A DNA stretch of 64,000 nt from Gerris lacustris (taxonomy: Eukaryota > Arthropoda > Insecta > Hemiptera > Gerridae), in assembly GCA_951217055.1 (NCBI GenBank), contig OX578281.1, forward strand, positions 15,477,344 to 15,541,343, in the 5' to 3' direction. Below the pieces are notes generated by a model that did no database searches, was not told the DNA's origin, and saw nothing but the letters and a program-made list of their open reading frames with translations. The position numbers and the translations under genes are program-made. The stretch's first letter is position 1, and each line of letters begins with the position of its first letter. Shown piece by piece: positions 34,296 to 46,579 of this stretch.

Positions 34296-35507
34296 CTGTT
34301 GAATTACATGCAACATAACACAAAGCCATGCAGAAAACACAACTAAACCAATACATGCCACAAGCATATAGAAGAAAATGAATAATAAAATCAAAAACAA
34401 AATAATAATAATAAAAAACATGCTAACAAATTTAGATCTAAAAATTGTTGGTTTATTATTACTTAAAAACCATTATTAAGAAATTATTGATTGTTTAAAA
34501 ATTATAACTTTTATTAATTAAATGTAGTTCTGATAGCATAATATTATTTATTTTAATCTTATTTAACACTACAATTCCTACAACTTTTGATTTTTTTATA
34601 ATTCAATATAATATATAGAAAGATATTTTATAGCAACTCATATTATAAGGGTAGGATATTCTCTTTGGGAGGATTTTCTAATTGGTATTAATTTTTTAAT
34701 AATTAAATTATTTTATATTCTTTAAATAATTGGAGTTAATTCTTAAAAAATAATGTATCATAAGAAAAAGCATTGAGAGCAAATAATATATTAAATAATT
34801 ATATAAAATTAATAATATGACTTAAAAATAAACACATAACATAATGTTTATTAGATAAAGGAAGAGACTTGATATGTTAACACCGTGCCAATTGTAGGGC
34901 ACAAAATCATCACAATTTCATCAATTCCTGCATGAGGTTCCTGACAAGTATATACTATTCAACAATTGAATTCAACTGCATTGTTCTCTGGAACCTTTTG
35001 ATACTCTTATTATAAATAAAATTTTGTTACTAGTATGTGATATTTAAATTTGTTAAAGCCTTGTAAAATTGGTCTACTAAACAAAATATACTAATTTGTA
35101 ATATTCGTATACAAATTAAAAAAATAAATAAATTGATGATAAAAATGAGTAGTTAATGTGAATTTATAATGATACTAAGATAAATAAAGGCAATCAATAA
35201 AGCTGTTTACGAAATTTATTTTGAAAAGAAAAAATAATAAATATTGGCTTTAAGAATATTGTAAAAAAACTAAATAGTCTAACTCTAAATCAATATAAAA
35301 TATACGTAAATATTTTGTTTAGTATCAGAAAAAGCTTAATAGATGTATGTATTAAAAAAGAACAATATAAAATCAATTAACTAAGTAAGAAAACAAAAAA
35401 AAAACCTAAGAATTAGTTTAATCAAATCAATAAAAAAAAATTAAAGCATCAAATTAATTTTCAAATTTAGTTAAAAAAAAGAGTAAAAAATAAGTGGATG
35501 TTATTAC

Positions 35508-35618
35508 CTGCAGTGTGATAGTGAACAGGTGAGAGGGGCCCTGTTGAGTCGAGAACGGCTGATGTTAGTTTGGGAATGTCCTGCATGCTTACTGGTGCTA
35601 ATGGGTTAACTCCTCCTA
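35508..35618 (-). CDS. sv: Pax2/5/8 exon: transactivation region, first part
   Basis: 111-base exon from acceptor TGTTTCAG to donor GTAATA. It encodes (G)VGGVNPLAPVSMQDIPKL and continues TSAVLDSTGPLSPVHYHTA, in frame with both neighbours. A second acceptor, ATACAG, lies 15 bases upstream and would start the exon at 35633. It is also in frame and would add ELTVS, so two isoforms differing by five residues are possible. I list the shorter form; the sequence alone does not decide. Confidence 0.88.
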
Positions 35619-35817
35619 CTGAAACAGTCAATTCTGTATAAATTTTTGTTATTAAATTAAAAGAAGAAAGCAGTTTTTATATCTTAAATAAAGCTATTTA
35701 AAATAAATAGAAACTTTAACATTCAAAAATATTGGATGATTGGATATGATGAAAACAAAACTTCAATGCATTGCAATATAGTATGATTGCCGAAGCGAAG
35801 AAGGGAAACGAGAAAAG

Positions 35818-35942
35818 CATTGGTATCTGCGCATGCCCAGCCTAAAGCGCGCCTGCGCATGCCCAGCCTAAAGCATGCCTTCGCATGCCCAGCCTAAAGC
35901 GCACCTGCGCATTTCAGGCTGAGCAAGCGCAGAGACCAATGT
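35818..35942. repeat. Foldback with 26-bp GCGCATGCCCAG tandem core
   Basis: Inverted arms GCATTGGTATCTGCGC and GCGCAGAGACCAATG enclose about three and a half 26-bp units starting at 35828, 35854 and 35880 (TGCGCATGCCCAGCCTAAAG). GC-rich with CpGs in AT-rich intron DNA. Each unit holds a YGCGCATGC half-site resembling the NRF-1/ewg binding motif. Confidence 0.75.
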
Positions 35943-36053
35943 TCTACTCGTTTACTCTGTTTGTTTCTGGACGAAGCTTTAGCAGGCTATTTTCAACAAA
36001 TATTATTGTAAATAGACGATTTAAGTATAATTGATAATTATTGGTTTACATAC

Positions 36054-36252
36054 CTATTGAGGAAGTTAAGGGTGGGTTGTATATATGAGGTGGTTGCGGC
36101 TGAGATGAGATATTGATGGTATCGTAGAGGTCTGATGGTGCAGTGGTTTGGAAGGCAGGATCATAATAAGGTGAACCACCGCCTCCACCACCCGATCCTA
36201 GTTCACTAAGTAACTTATGTTCATCTTTTATACTCCATTTTCCAGACCATAG
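36054..36252 (-). CDS. sv: Pax2/5/8 exon: partial homeodomain remainder and linker
   Basis: 199-base exon, acceptor TGTTTCAG, donor GTATGT. It begins LWSGKWSIKDEHKLLSELG, the remaining part of the partial homeodomain. A short Gly run follows (GGT/GGA/GGC codons), then a Pro/Ser/Tyr-rich stretch with APSDLYDTINISSQPQPP. Pax2/5/8 retains only the first part of a homeodomain, so the lack of a recognition helix is expected. The exon ends with one G shared with the next exon. Confidence 0.93.
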
Positions 36253-36429
36253 CTGAAACAAGAGGAAAATTAAGGTATAAAACATGTCAAAATAATAGGT
36301 ACAATAAAATAACACTTAGTCTTTACGGCACTTTATTACTTTAGCATCCCCCTTGGTTCTAAACAATAGTCTGCCCTACAAAAGTCACAAAGGTTTGTGT
36401 GTTTGTCTCCCCAAGACATTGAGACTCCT

Positions 36430-36655
36430 GGGGAAGTTTAATATTTAATATTCCTTTATCTTAATAGTTGATTAGACTAAGGGATATACACAATTATACA
36501 CACAAGTGTGATATTCCTTTGTCCCAAGGTACATTGGAATAAATATCCCTTCGTCTTAATAGTAATTTAGACTAAGGAATATATATGCTACTCTGCATAA
36601 TGTTCCTTTGTCTAAATAACTATTAATTAACTCAAAGGGATATAGGGGGGTGCTA
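36430..36655. repeat. Fragment of the TTAGATTGTTACTCC foldback family
   Basis: Repeats ATTCCTTTRTCTTAATAGT and TTTAGACTAAGGAATAT-type segments in alternating orientation. These match the internal part of the copies at 4317-4508 and 42498-42722. The ends are not preserved. Confidence 0.5.
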
Positions 36656-37385
36656 AAGTAAAAAAGTACCGCATTTACAATCAAGAAATCGGAAAAGGCA
36701 TTCCTATTCCAAATACAGATATATCCTTTAAGCATAATTGATTAGCAACTAATTAAAATAAAACTAAGAACATAATATAACATGTCGCCGAACGAAACCT
36801 CCAGACTTTAGGATCTTAAAATATTTGACGCTGAACACAAAAGTTCCTAATAGTTTCGCATTCGAGATATTTCCCAAACAAAAAACTATTAATTATAGTT
36901 TGTTTATGTTGAACAACGCAAGAACAACTTTTCTAATTAATTCCAAGAAATTATTTGTTTACAGTTGACTTTTAATTTTTACATACATGAAGATTAGATA
37001 CATAGATAAATTGAAACGAAAATAACATTGTAAAAGTACTTATAGTATAAAGATTACTTATTAGTATGCAAGAAACTTCTTAATTTGAATTCGAGATCAC
37101 CAAGAGCAAGAGAAATATATATTTTAATAGATAAATTGTATGTACTTTTAAATGTCACACGAAGAAAACATTTTTGTAGTTAACACAAAAACACTCCGCA
37201 TGTTAGTTTGGCAAAAACTTTGTAATATTTGCGCATCGGCATCGTAGGAAAATTAAGCTTCAAAGTTTTTTCTATGTAATATCTTGGTAATACATAAGAA
37301 TAAAACAAACAAAATAGCGTTAAATGAAAGATATTTAATAACATCCTTAAATAAAGTATAAAATAAAAATCACTAATTTACTTAC

Positions 37386-37471
37386 ATTTGAGTAAAGTTG
37401 ATCACCATTGTATTGTGACCTCTGTCTTTTAATTTCTTCGTCTGAATGGCCATTTATGTCTCGGTTTTCAT
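37386..37471 (-). CDS. sv: Pax2/5/8 exon: start of the partial homeodomain
   Basis: 86-base exon, too short for a length-based ORF search. Acceptor TTTTTCAG, donor GTAAGT (a strong consensus). Translated in the frame left by exon 49453-49682 it reads DENRDINGHSDEEIKRQRSQ and then YNGDQLYSN. The segment EIKRQRSQYNGDQLY is the start of the truncated homeodomain region known in insect Pax2/5/8. It joins the next exon (LWSGKW) in phase 0. It lies alone at the left edge of a 12-kb intron. Confidence 0.93.
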
Positions 37472-37670
37472 CTGAAAAAAAAAAGAAAGAAAAATTAAAT
37501 AAAGATAATTAGAAAATTTAGGATTTTGTCAGACTACACACATCGAGTCCTTTTGACTCTAGAAATTTCTTATGATTTTAAATCAGTTTGCATGTTTGTA
37601 AAACAATGCCTAAAGCTATTGTTAATTTTTTATTACTTCTAGCCTCAGAAAGAAAGATTTTATTGATTTA

Positions 37671-38257
37671 AATAGTCTGTAAATTAGTGTGGCACATAGC
37701 TTCCTCGCATCCTTTCCCATACTTTATTGATGTTATGCTTTTATAACTCTATATTGTCTTTTTATTTATTTGTTTCCCCTTTTTTAAATCAAAGTAATAA
37801 AAGTATCAATTTAGCAATATTTAATGTGCATAGCCGGTGTTGAAATTAATCTGGGGCTATCTGCGGTATACTTTCGACACAACATCCAAATTTATTATAA
37901 ATCTGATGAGTTCTTTAATGATATAGGTGTAAATGAATGTTTGTGCGTATGTGGAAGATAAAATGGACGCAGAGTGTTGAAACTTATGAGGGACCAACTA
38001 TGGGCTAATTTAATCATGAACAACCATCCAAATTTCATAAAAAAACGGAAAAGTAGTGTTTAAGATTTGTTGGTTCGCAAAAATGAAGCGACAGGTAGTC
38101 AGACCGACTGACAGACCGAATCACAGACATGGGACTAAAAAGTCCCCTGATGTCTATAAAACTGATTTCTGGATCGTGACATGAAATTTTTTCGTTTTCC
38201 AGAACGATCACTTAGCTTCCGTTACCTTCAATATGCTCAAAAAGCCCCCAAAAAATA
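37671..38257 (+). repeat. Long dispersed repeat R, copy 1
   Basis: About 590 bp alike to 40991-41612 in the same orientation: shared AATAGTCTGTAAATTAGTGT, GGCACATAGCTT, ATGTTTGTGCG, ATGGACGCAGA, gacagacc, and TTCCCTGATGTCT-type and GCTTCCGTTACCTTC segments. Both copies lie in the same intron, 3.3 kb apart. Type of element not identified. Confidence 0.75.
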
Positions 38258-38333
38258 ATGTAATAGATACAAATAACTAACTATCATGTATTTAGATGCT
38301 ACCAATAGATTAATTTTGAAGAACAAGTCTAAT

Positions 38334-38360
38334 GGGGGGGGGGGGGGGGGGGGGGAGGGG
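38334..38360 (+). repeat. Poly-G tract of 22 with A-interrupted extension
   Basis: An uninterrupted run of about 22 G followed by AGGGGGAGAGG. Inside the Pax2/5/8 intron; on the transcribed (minus) strand this is a C tract. Similar G or C runs of 9-17 occur at 7691, 12168, 19389, 22344, 33124, 48359 and 52765. Confidence 0.85.
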
Positions 38361-38821
38361 GAGAGGTAGTTTAAAAAAATAAGCAAGAGTGTTTGGAATC
38401 TGAAAGTTAGGCACGAAGTTTGAGAGGCCATATAGACCCTAAGTCAGGGTTCTAAAGGGGCCAACAAGAAGGCCCAAGGGACCGAGTAACTCACCCCTAT
38501 CCCTTGGCTACTTTAAAGCAAAAGATTTAATTGTTATCAAACCCTTAGGGAGTTTAACGACCGTCTGTTTCTTTCACTAACAAACCATATCAGGCAAAAC
38601 AAACAGCTTCTAATTCACCAAATCTCACTTCTACGATTTTTGTCTGAAATGTATTGTCCATTTTGTTTTGAGTTCAAGATATAATGTGTTTTCGTTGATA
38701 GAATCAATATTGAGGAAGGATTAATAACAGCAATAGATAGATAAAGAGTTAAATACAGTTTAATAATTCCTCATAGTTATGAAAAAGTAAAGGTTCATTT
38801 ATCAATGCAATCGAAAGCTTG

Positions 38822-39228
38822 TTACACTCAGTTTACTCATCAATGATTTATCATCACTAACTTTATGATTATATCATTAGGAGTTCATTGATGATTAACT
38901 TCAATAAAATAATGATTAAATCTTCAGGAATTCATTGATGAACTTCACTAACTTGATGATAAAATATTAAGAAATTCATTGATGATTAATTTCACTAAAA
39001 TGATTATTAAATTTTCAGGAATTCATTTATGATTAACTTCACAAACTTGATGATAAAATATTCAGAAATTCATTGATGATTAATTTCATAGAAATGATTA
39101 TTAAATTTTCAGAAATTCATTGATGATTAACTCCACTAACTTGATGATTCAATATCCAGGAATTCATTGATGATTAACTCCACTAACTTGATGATAAAAT
39201 ATTCAGAAATTCATTTATCAAAAATCAG
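38822..39228. repeat. ~49-bp minisatellite, AT-rich, two unit types
   Basis: About eight units built on ATTCATTGATGATTAACTTC. One type continues ACTAACTTGATGATAAAATAT, the other ACTAAAATGATTATTAAATT; the two partly alternate, giving a ~98-bp higher-order period. No coding meaning. Confidence 0.85.
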
Positions 39229-39337
39229 TAAAGAAACAAATCTAATATTCATATTATATTTGTAAAGAAATAATAAACTTGTTAGTTATTAATATATTTG
39301 TGGAGGAACAATATAGAAGATAGTGGTTAAGGCTTCA

Positions 39338-39600
39338 TAACTGACTCTCCACGTAATCTGACTAATTTGTTTATTTGATAATACAAAACAGCTTTCAGCC
39401 TTCATAAGGCCAATTGAAAAGTTAATAAGTGAAGGTATCTTGATGGCAGAGATCAACGCAAAACTGATTAACTTATCAATTGTTTAAGTTTGAAGTAACT
39501 CTATTTCTTCCACATTCCGGCACTGATGATGGCATTATGAAGGCTGAAAGCTGCTTTGTAGTATTAAATAAACAAATTAGTCAGTTTACGTGGAGAGAGT
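39338..39600. repeat. Foldback repeat with ~70-bp arms and hammerhead-like motif
   Basis: Left arm 39342-39412 and right arm 39530-39598 are inverted copies (CTCCACGTAATCTGACTAATT / CAAATTAGTCAGTTTACGTGGAG). The right arm is preceded by CACTGATGA, giving CTGATGA-TG-GCATT-ATG-AAGGC-T-GAAA at 39523-39549. The left arm keeps a perfect GCCTT-ATG-AAGGC stem and GAAA but has lost CTGATGA. Confidence 0.65.
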
Positions 39601-40427
39601 TTATATTATAACTTAAGATTATCTCCATAGACGATCTCATATATCTAAGAAACAATACATTTGTGATCGTATCACAATACACCATTTTTTAGAAATATAT
39701 CAATATAAAAGAAGAATTTAGTTATTTTTTATTTTATTTTATTTTATATATTAGCTGCGTTGCCAAGCTGTTTGCTTGGATGCAGTAGGTCATATAATAG
39801 TACAAAAAAAAAATACAAGAAAACTTAAATACATAAATACAAAAACTTAAATACATTGAGTATTAGGAATAATATAAGTATAAATTATCAAAATATATAC
39901 AGTGATAAATTTGATAAGAGCAGAAAAAAACAGACAATCAACTTAAACATAGAATAAAAAGTAAAAAATATTAATATTCTCATAACAATATTCAGATAAC
40001 AATATAGTTAGTTTTATAATTACAAAAATGTATTATTAGGTAAAAAAAAATAGATAAAATTTATTATTAGATAAATTAATTTTTATTTTCTTAGCTTACA
40101 GAAACGGAAGCAATGGGAAAATTTTCACTAGTTTATTCGTTTTCTTTAGTGAAGTTTTCTTTTCTAAGAATGAAGAAATTTTTTAAAAAAATTGCATGAC
40201 TATGTCGATAGATATACAAGGAAAAATAGAAAATAGGTTGATAGTATTTCTTTTTATCACAAGTCCTTTTCTCGTGGAGAAAAGCAATATTTTAAAGCTA
40301 TCCAAGCCTGGCGTTGTTCTCATTCTTAGTTTTTGCCTCCCCGGACAAGTCTAGAAAATGTTTTTATTCTCAAGGGCCAAGAAGATAGAGAGAGGCTTAA
40401 CGAGTGGTTTAATTGCGGAAAACAATG

Positions 40428-40468
40428 CTTCTACCCTTAAGAAGGGGGGATTTCTTAAGGGTAGAAAC
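40428..40468. repeat. Inverted repeat hairpin
   Basis: CTACCCTTAAGAA and TTTCTTAAGGGTAG face each other across a G-rich loop, forming a 13-14 bp stem. Isolated; could be a foldback remnant. Confidence 0.6.
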
Positions 40469-40990
40469 CCCGAGACCACTTATAAATTAAGAAAGCTATA
40501 CTTAAAGACGAAGAAAAAGGGGGTAGAAGACCTCTACTCCTGAAATTTACGATGTTTCCCCTCTTACTTCATAACAAGCCCCCAGCCCCCTCCCCCTCTA
40601 CCATCTCCTCCCTACTCAAAGAAATAAATTATCAAAATCTCTAGATACTAGACCTTAACCAACGTTCTTTTATATTAATTTAATTTTCTGGGTATTTTTC
40701 TTGAGTGTTCTCATAAAAGTCAAGAAAAAAAAAAGAAACAATAATCCTTAATTTATAGTGGGAAAAGAAAGAGCAACATTTTATTTATTAAAAAAAATTA
40801 ATAAATAAAATTATAATAATAAATAATAAAAAAAATTCCCCATTTATTTAGCTTTTCTAGTAAAATTAAAATAAATAAAATGATTTAATTTAAATTACGG
40901 AGAAAAATATTTATTGCTTTCTTATTTAATCTTGCAATTATACCTAAGTGAAATAACTGTTTAAACTGTGTTAACTACTTGTTAAAATAA

Positions 40991-41612
40991 AAATAGTCTG
41001 TCAATTAGTGTGGCACATAGCTTTCTCGCTCCCTATTTCGTATACTTTAATGGTTTTATGCTTTTACAACATATTTTTGTTAAATTTATTTAATTTTCCC
41101 CCGTTTATAAATGAGTCAAAATTGTTTATATTTTTTTAATTAAAGTATCAATGAAGCCAAATTTAAAGAGCGAAGATGATTTAAATAAATCTGGGGTTAT
41201 CTGCGGACTATTGTCGACAAAAACATTTAAATTTCATAAAAATCAGATGAGTACTTTTAAAGATATAGGTGTATATTGCATATAAATGAATGTTTGTGCG
41301 CATGTGCGGAAGAGAAAGTAATGGACGCAGAAGGTTGAAACTTATATGGGACCAACAAGTGCTAATTATGACCTACTATCCAAATTTTATTAAAATATAA
41401 CGATTAGTTTTTAAGATATATAATTTCGCACAAATCGAGTGACAAAGATACTGACAGACCGACAGACAGACACGGAACCAAAAATGTTCCCTGATGTCTG
41501 AAACGGATTTATAAAAAAAAATCGGAAATCGGAGACATAAAAAATGTTTGTTCTTTAAAACCATCACATAGCTTCCGTTACCTTCGGTTAGCTCGGAAGC
41601 AAAAAAATAGAG
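40991..41612 (+). repeat. Long dispersed repeat R, copy 2
   Basis: Same family as 37671-38257 (AATAGTCTGTCAATTAGTGT at the start, GCTTCCGTTACCTTC near the end). It has a few extra short insertions compared with copy 1. No coding frame. Confidence 0.75.
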
Positions 41613-42497
41613 TAATCAGTCATTTTAAACATTTTGTAAATTAAAACACAGTATAATTAATTTTTGACAATAGATATCACAATAACATCAAGTTAATGTA
41701 ATGAACGAAAGTCAAAAACATTTCGTACATTCATATTTATACATTATACAGATGATTAAGTGGCATAAACTAACGGGAGGAACAAATAATGTTAATTACT
41801 TTTTACTTAGTTACAAAATTAATAACAACGAACTTTGCACCCGTTTTAATTTAATTTTGATATGAGTACTACTTATGAGAGGTACTCAAATGAAGTAAAA
41901 CACAACTACTGATATAAATTATGAATAAACACTAACACAAGCTCAATCTCTATACCTTTCTCATGATTCCTATACTGAATGTAATCTCGCATGGTCAGCC
42001 CTTTCTGATTTTCCCTAACAGGCTCTCGAACCCTACGCATAGGACTTCATATACCACACCTTCAAAACAATTAATATAGATTTCCAATTCTCTGTAGAAT
42101 TGGAAACCCAATAGGGGATTTAGAGGGACCAGTGTTGGACTTTAATTTCCAATCTAGACCCTAATAAAAAAGCCTCCACTTTAGTCTGACCTCACCTTTC
42201 TAACAAATGGCCTATCGCTTTTTCCCTATTTAATTACAATTCTTTTGTTAAATCTCCTCGACGACCCTTTAGTAAACCTAACCTGATTGCATACTTTTTT
42301 TTTTACACAAAAAAGAAATAACATCGAAAAATCTAAATTTCAGGATAAAAGAGAGAGAGAGAAAATTGATTTCATTTCCTTCCTAATAAAGTGGAAAAAA
42401 GCGGAAATTTTGTAAAAAGTTCATAATTTCATTTGGAAGATCTTTTAGTCCTAATAAAAACCCTATAATTGAGCGCAAGGATAAAAAGTATGCACTT

Positions 42498-42722
42498 ATT
42501 TAGATTGTTACTCCCTTTATAAAAAAAACAAAGGGGAGTAACTATCTAAAGAAGATGTACGGAATACTCTTCTTTAGACTGTTACTCCCCTTATAAAAAC
42601 AGAAGTGTGATATTCCTTTATCCCAAAGTACATTGGACTAAACATTCCTTTGTCTAAATAGTTATTTAGTCAGTCATTTATATTCTAAAAAAATATAGGA
42701 GACTAACAATCTAATGAAGTAC
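42498..42722. repeat. Foldback repeat, TTAGATTGTTACTCC family, copy 2
   Basis: Begins TTTAGATTGTTACTCCCTTT, at once folds back as AGGGGAGTAACTATCTAAAG (42532-42551), has a second TTTAGACTGTTACTCCCC at 42573, a CCTTTGTCTAAATAGTTATT segment, and ends GACTAACAATCTAATGAAG. Same plan as 4317-4508. Confidence 0.7.
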
Positions 42723-44219
42723 AAAAAAAGTATAAAATATCTTTGAGATCCAAATCAGACTTTATTACTGTTTGGACCTTATAGTTTTAGCCGAGTACAG
42801 TCGAGTTTAGCCGAGTATAAACCCAGTAAACCAACTTTTTCAGGTCCAAGTTTGAAATTTGTGTTTCTTAGAGATTAAAATGAACTCTTAAAATATGGTA
42901 TATTTAAATTTGAAGTCTACAATAAACTAAAATCACATAATTTATAAAAATACATACACTTTATTGAAGTTAAAAGTAGGAATACTCTGGTATATTGATG
43001 TGCTTAATGAATGTTTAGGAACTCAAATGGCTAAACTGTAATTAACTTAAATATAAATCCATATTTTCGGTAAGAATATATTTTTGAATAATTTTAATTT
43101 GAGAAATAGTTTGCAATCATTTAAATAAAAAATTTCAGGATTTAAAGTCCTAAAGGAAAAATAAGGGTGACTCAATTATTATTTTTAAACAAGTTAACTT
43201 CATATCACAAAAAAACATTTCAGTATATTATCAGAAAAAAAGTTAACTGTATATCATAAAAAAAGGTTGACCAGAGCTGGACCCCTTTCGTAAACCCTTT
43301 CAAAGTTATAAAAGCAATGTATAAAATACATAAAATTTACTCTCCTTTGACATTTGACTTATATCAATATCTGAACACGACAGATGGTCTTTACGAAAAA
43401 AGAAAAAATATAAACTGCTTTAACCCATAACAAAAAATAATACGAAGAAAACAATATTATATTCAGAAATTAAAAACAGTTACGTAAAAAATGATTTATT
43501 CACCCCTACTTTACACAGTACAATAATAAACTTGTATCCCAGTTTTCCGTAAAACTCATAACAAGTCTTTGGGAATGGATATGTTTTAACATAAAAATGT
43601 TATTCTCTGTATTGTGTACAAAAGAAGGGGTTGTTTTTGGATGGGGGTTGCAAAGTGACATTTGCCTGATTTTAATTGAAGATCATATGAACCTGTTGTA
43701 AGGATATTGTACACAATTACAATAAGACCTGACGATTTGCTTTATGTTTATGGCTTAAGTAGAGTATTTATTTATTTTGTAATATATAATATAACATTTT
43801 ATCATTATGAAGAGTTTATTGTTGGTTAGCTTTTATATATTTTTAAGATAACTTGCTTTGAACGAATAAAATTGATCAACAAATCTGATTATGCCCTATT
43901 GCGAGATGCGAGTCAATTTATTAACTTATTGAAATCAAACAAACTACAGCTATACTTTCTTTTCTAAATAGATTTTTAGGTAGAATGGAATATTTATTAT
44001 AGATGATATCTACAGAATTTTTAATTTTAGGTTCGTATTTTTGCTCAACTTTTAATTATTGGACTAAATTTAAGGATATGCATGCTCTAAGTTAAAAACG
44101 CTATCATGTGAGTACCAATTAATTATTTTACTGATGCAAAATTAAAAAATTAAAAGGGAGATCCAATAAGGGTCGTAATCGTGTAATTGGATCATGATTT
44201 GATTCATTTTTGGAGTGTC

Positions 44220-45250
44220 ATCGATTTCCTTTTCCTTTCTAAATAAGCGAGGGGATGGGGCACCATACAGCCCCGATGATTAATTATCATTTTCCGCTCT
44301 CAGAGCAAACCGTATTCGGTTAATAGACCGATAATAATAAATCTTGAAAAAATCGGTTCGAACATGTCGGAAAACTCATATAAATCAACATTTTTCAGCC
44401 CTTGCTCACTTGACCGACGACACGAGAAGCCCAACTATAAAAATTTGACTTTATAATTAGGGAACACATTAACCGGTCCAATTTATAACCGATCGGGAGG
44501 GAAATCACGGAATCAATCAGGCGTCGCAATAAAAAGTCCACCCTCCGTTCCGCCATATCGGATTTTAGAGGGAGAGGGCCGTAGTTTCGGGGGGAGTACG
44601 CCATCTTGGAAAGTTTTGGAAACGTTCAAAAGAGAGGAGGGAGTGGAAAGGGATCATAACTTTTGAAAGGGGAGGTTTCTGTACTTCCAATTACATTGTT
44701 TCCCAACATATGGCTCTGGAGAAGGGAAGGAGGGTCGGCTGTATTAAGAGCCAGTTAGAGGGCCCTTTGAAAAGCTACAATGCTCCAGAGGCTATATTGT
44801 ACCGATAGAGTTTGTCGGGAGGGCTCGGCCCTATCCTTGTTTTTCTTACGTCTAACCGTATACTCGGTTCCAACCTGCAAGCCCTTCTACAGTACTTGGT
44901 TCCCTTATTACACGCTTTCCCCCTTGAGTCTCTCCCTCTTTAGTCGAGCGACTAAGGCAGTACGTGTACGAGTAAGAGAGTATAGAAAGCCTAGAAGCGG
45001 AGTGGAGTTTTACCCTTATAAGACTCCCTGAGAAAACTGGCGTGGAGAGTTGGAGAGAGACTTTTAGCAGCCATCTCTTCCCTACCTCTAGAGTCTAGCC
45101 CGCAATTAGACAGGATTTATTTCAAGCACTTCTTACTCCGGCCTCGCTATGCTTCCACTTCACCCTCTACCTCCCCCCTAGTCCAATCCACTAGTCTCTC
45201 TTTTACACTTACTTTTTTCACTCCCCAACTAAGTACAAACTGAAATCCTG
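44220..45250. promoter_or_regulatory. Candidate regulatory island in Pax2/5/8 intron
   Basis: About 1 kb that is clearly less AT-rich than the flanks and shows no repeat structure. It includes palindrome-like CCGCCATATCGG, CGCCATCTTGGAAAG (a YY1/Pho-like core), GA-rich runs (44570-44660, 44940-45065) and CT-rich runs (44900-44945). Open frames here (44395-44604 minus, 44780-45031 plus) look like chance. Regulatory role is inferred only from composition and position. Confidence 0.35.
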
Positions 45251-46579
45251 ACTTGAACTCCCCATTCCAGCACTTATATTCCAAAAGTACACATTCCGGA
45301 CTCAATTTATTTTTAAAAGAGAAATAAGAGAGAATCCTTCCACAGTTTTACATTTCAAAGTAGATAAAATTGACAATGAAGTTAACATTTTTGTTTCCAT
45401 GAACTAGTTTTCTATATTTAATTTTGCAAGGCTTCAGAAAATGTCACATTCAAAAAGATTATCTATTCTTTAAATTAGTAGTAAATATCTTACTGATTAG
45501 ATTTAACAAACATTTTGATTGGCTTATCATTCATCAAATCATCTTAAATATTAAATATACTCATTTATAAAGGTTGATTCAAAATATTTCTATAACCATT
45601 TGATATACAGAATGATTCAATTTTGGAATTACAACATAAAAAGGCTTAAAGTTAATTAATTGATTTAAAGATTGCAAAATAATGCCTTCGTCAGCAAACA
45701 AAGAATAATAAATGATGACACTATTTTAGATATAAAATTTAATAAGATGAGTGTTAGTTCTAATGTTTAATTTTGAAAGTTTTAATAACTGCATATATCA
45801 GGTTGCATAACGCGATAGTAAGCTTGAAGATTATTCAATTATCTCTTATTAATCTTTATACTTTTATATTTATTATATGTACTAAAAATCATTCTAGATT
45901 ATGTATGCAGATAATTTAGTTGGTACAATCCAAAACACCAACATCTATTTTTTTACTACGTTTTCATTAGCTTGCTTTCTTGTTTGTTTGTTTGTCCGGT
46001 ACAAATCTTGCAACCGATTTTTAACTAACTTCCCGAGTAGCTAGACATTTGAAACTTTTAGAATACCTCAGAACACAATGACAATGCATTATTTTAATAC
46101 TTTTAGCCATCTTTCAGCAGAATTTAATTCGTTTTCAGCAAATTTTGCTGCATTGGAAAGTCAGTTCGGAAAAAATCCGCAAGTTATTTTATTTCTTTTG
46201 ACATATCCCATATTTTCGATCTTCAGTTTAATTTTATTGTTTCAAATTTATGATTTATGACAGAAAATTTAAAAACGAAGTATATAAAAAGTTCTTTTTA
46301 TCTAATTTATGTAATTATGTGTTTTGTGGTACATTAAATATTATTAAAAAAATGCTTGAGGTTTGATAACAATCAATAAAGAACTTAAATATCTATGAAA
46401 ATTGTGAGGGATAAGCTATTTGTATACGCAGGAACGGGATTCTTTTAATATTTCCTATTCCCCATTCCGATTTGCACTTGGCCACCAAACGGATTTTAAA
46501 GAGTAAAAATGAAGCATTAAATGAATTCGACATTAGAATCGAATTCGTTTAAAATCTTTTTGTTTCTTTAATTCACTTA

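Noticed and set aside
40358..40543. 61-codon plus-strand frame rich in Lys
   Set aside because: Covers a hairpin repeat; no homology recognised and antisense to Pax2/5/8.
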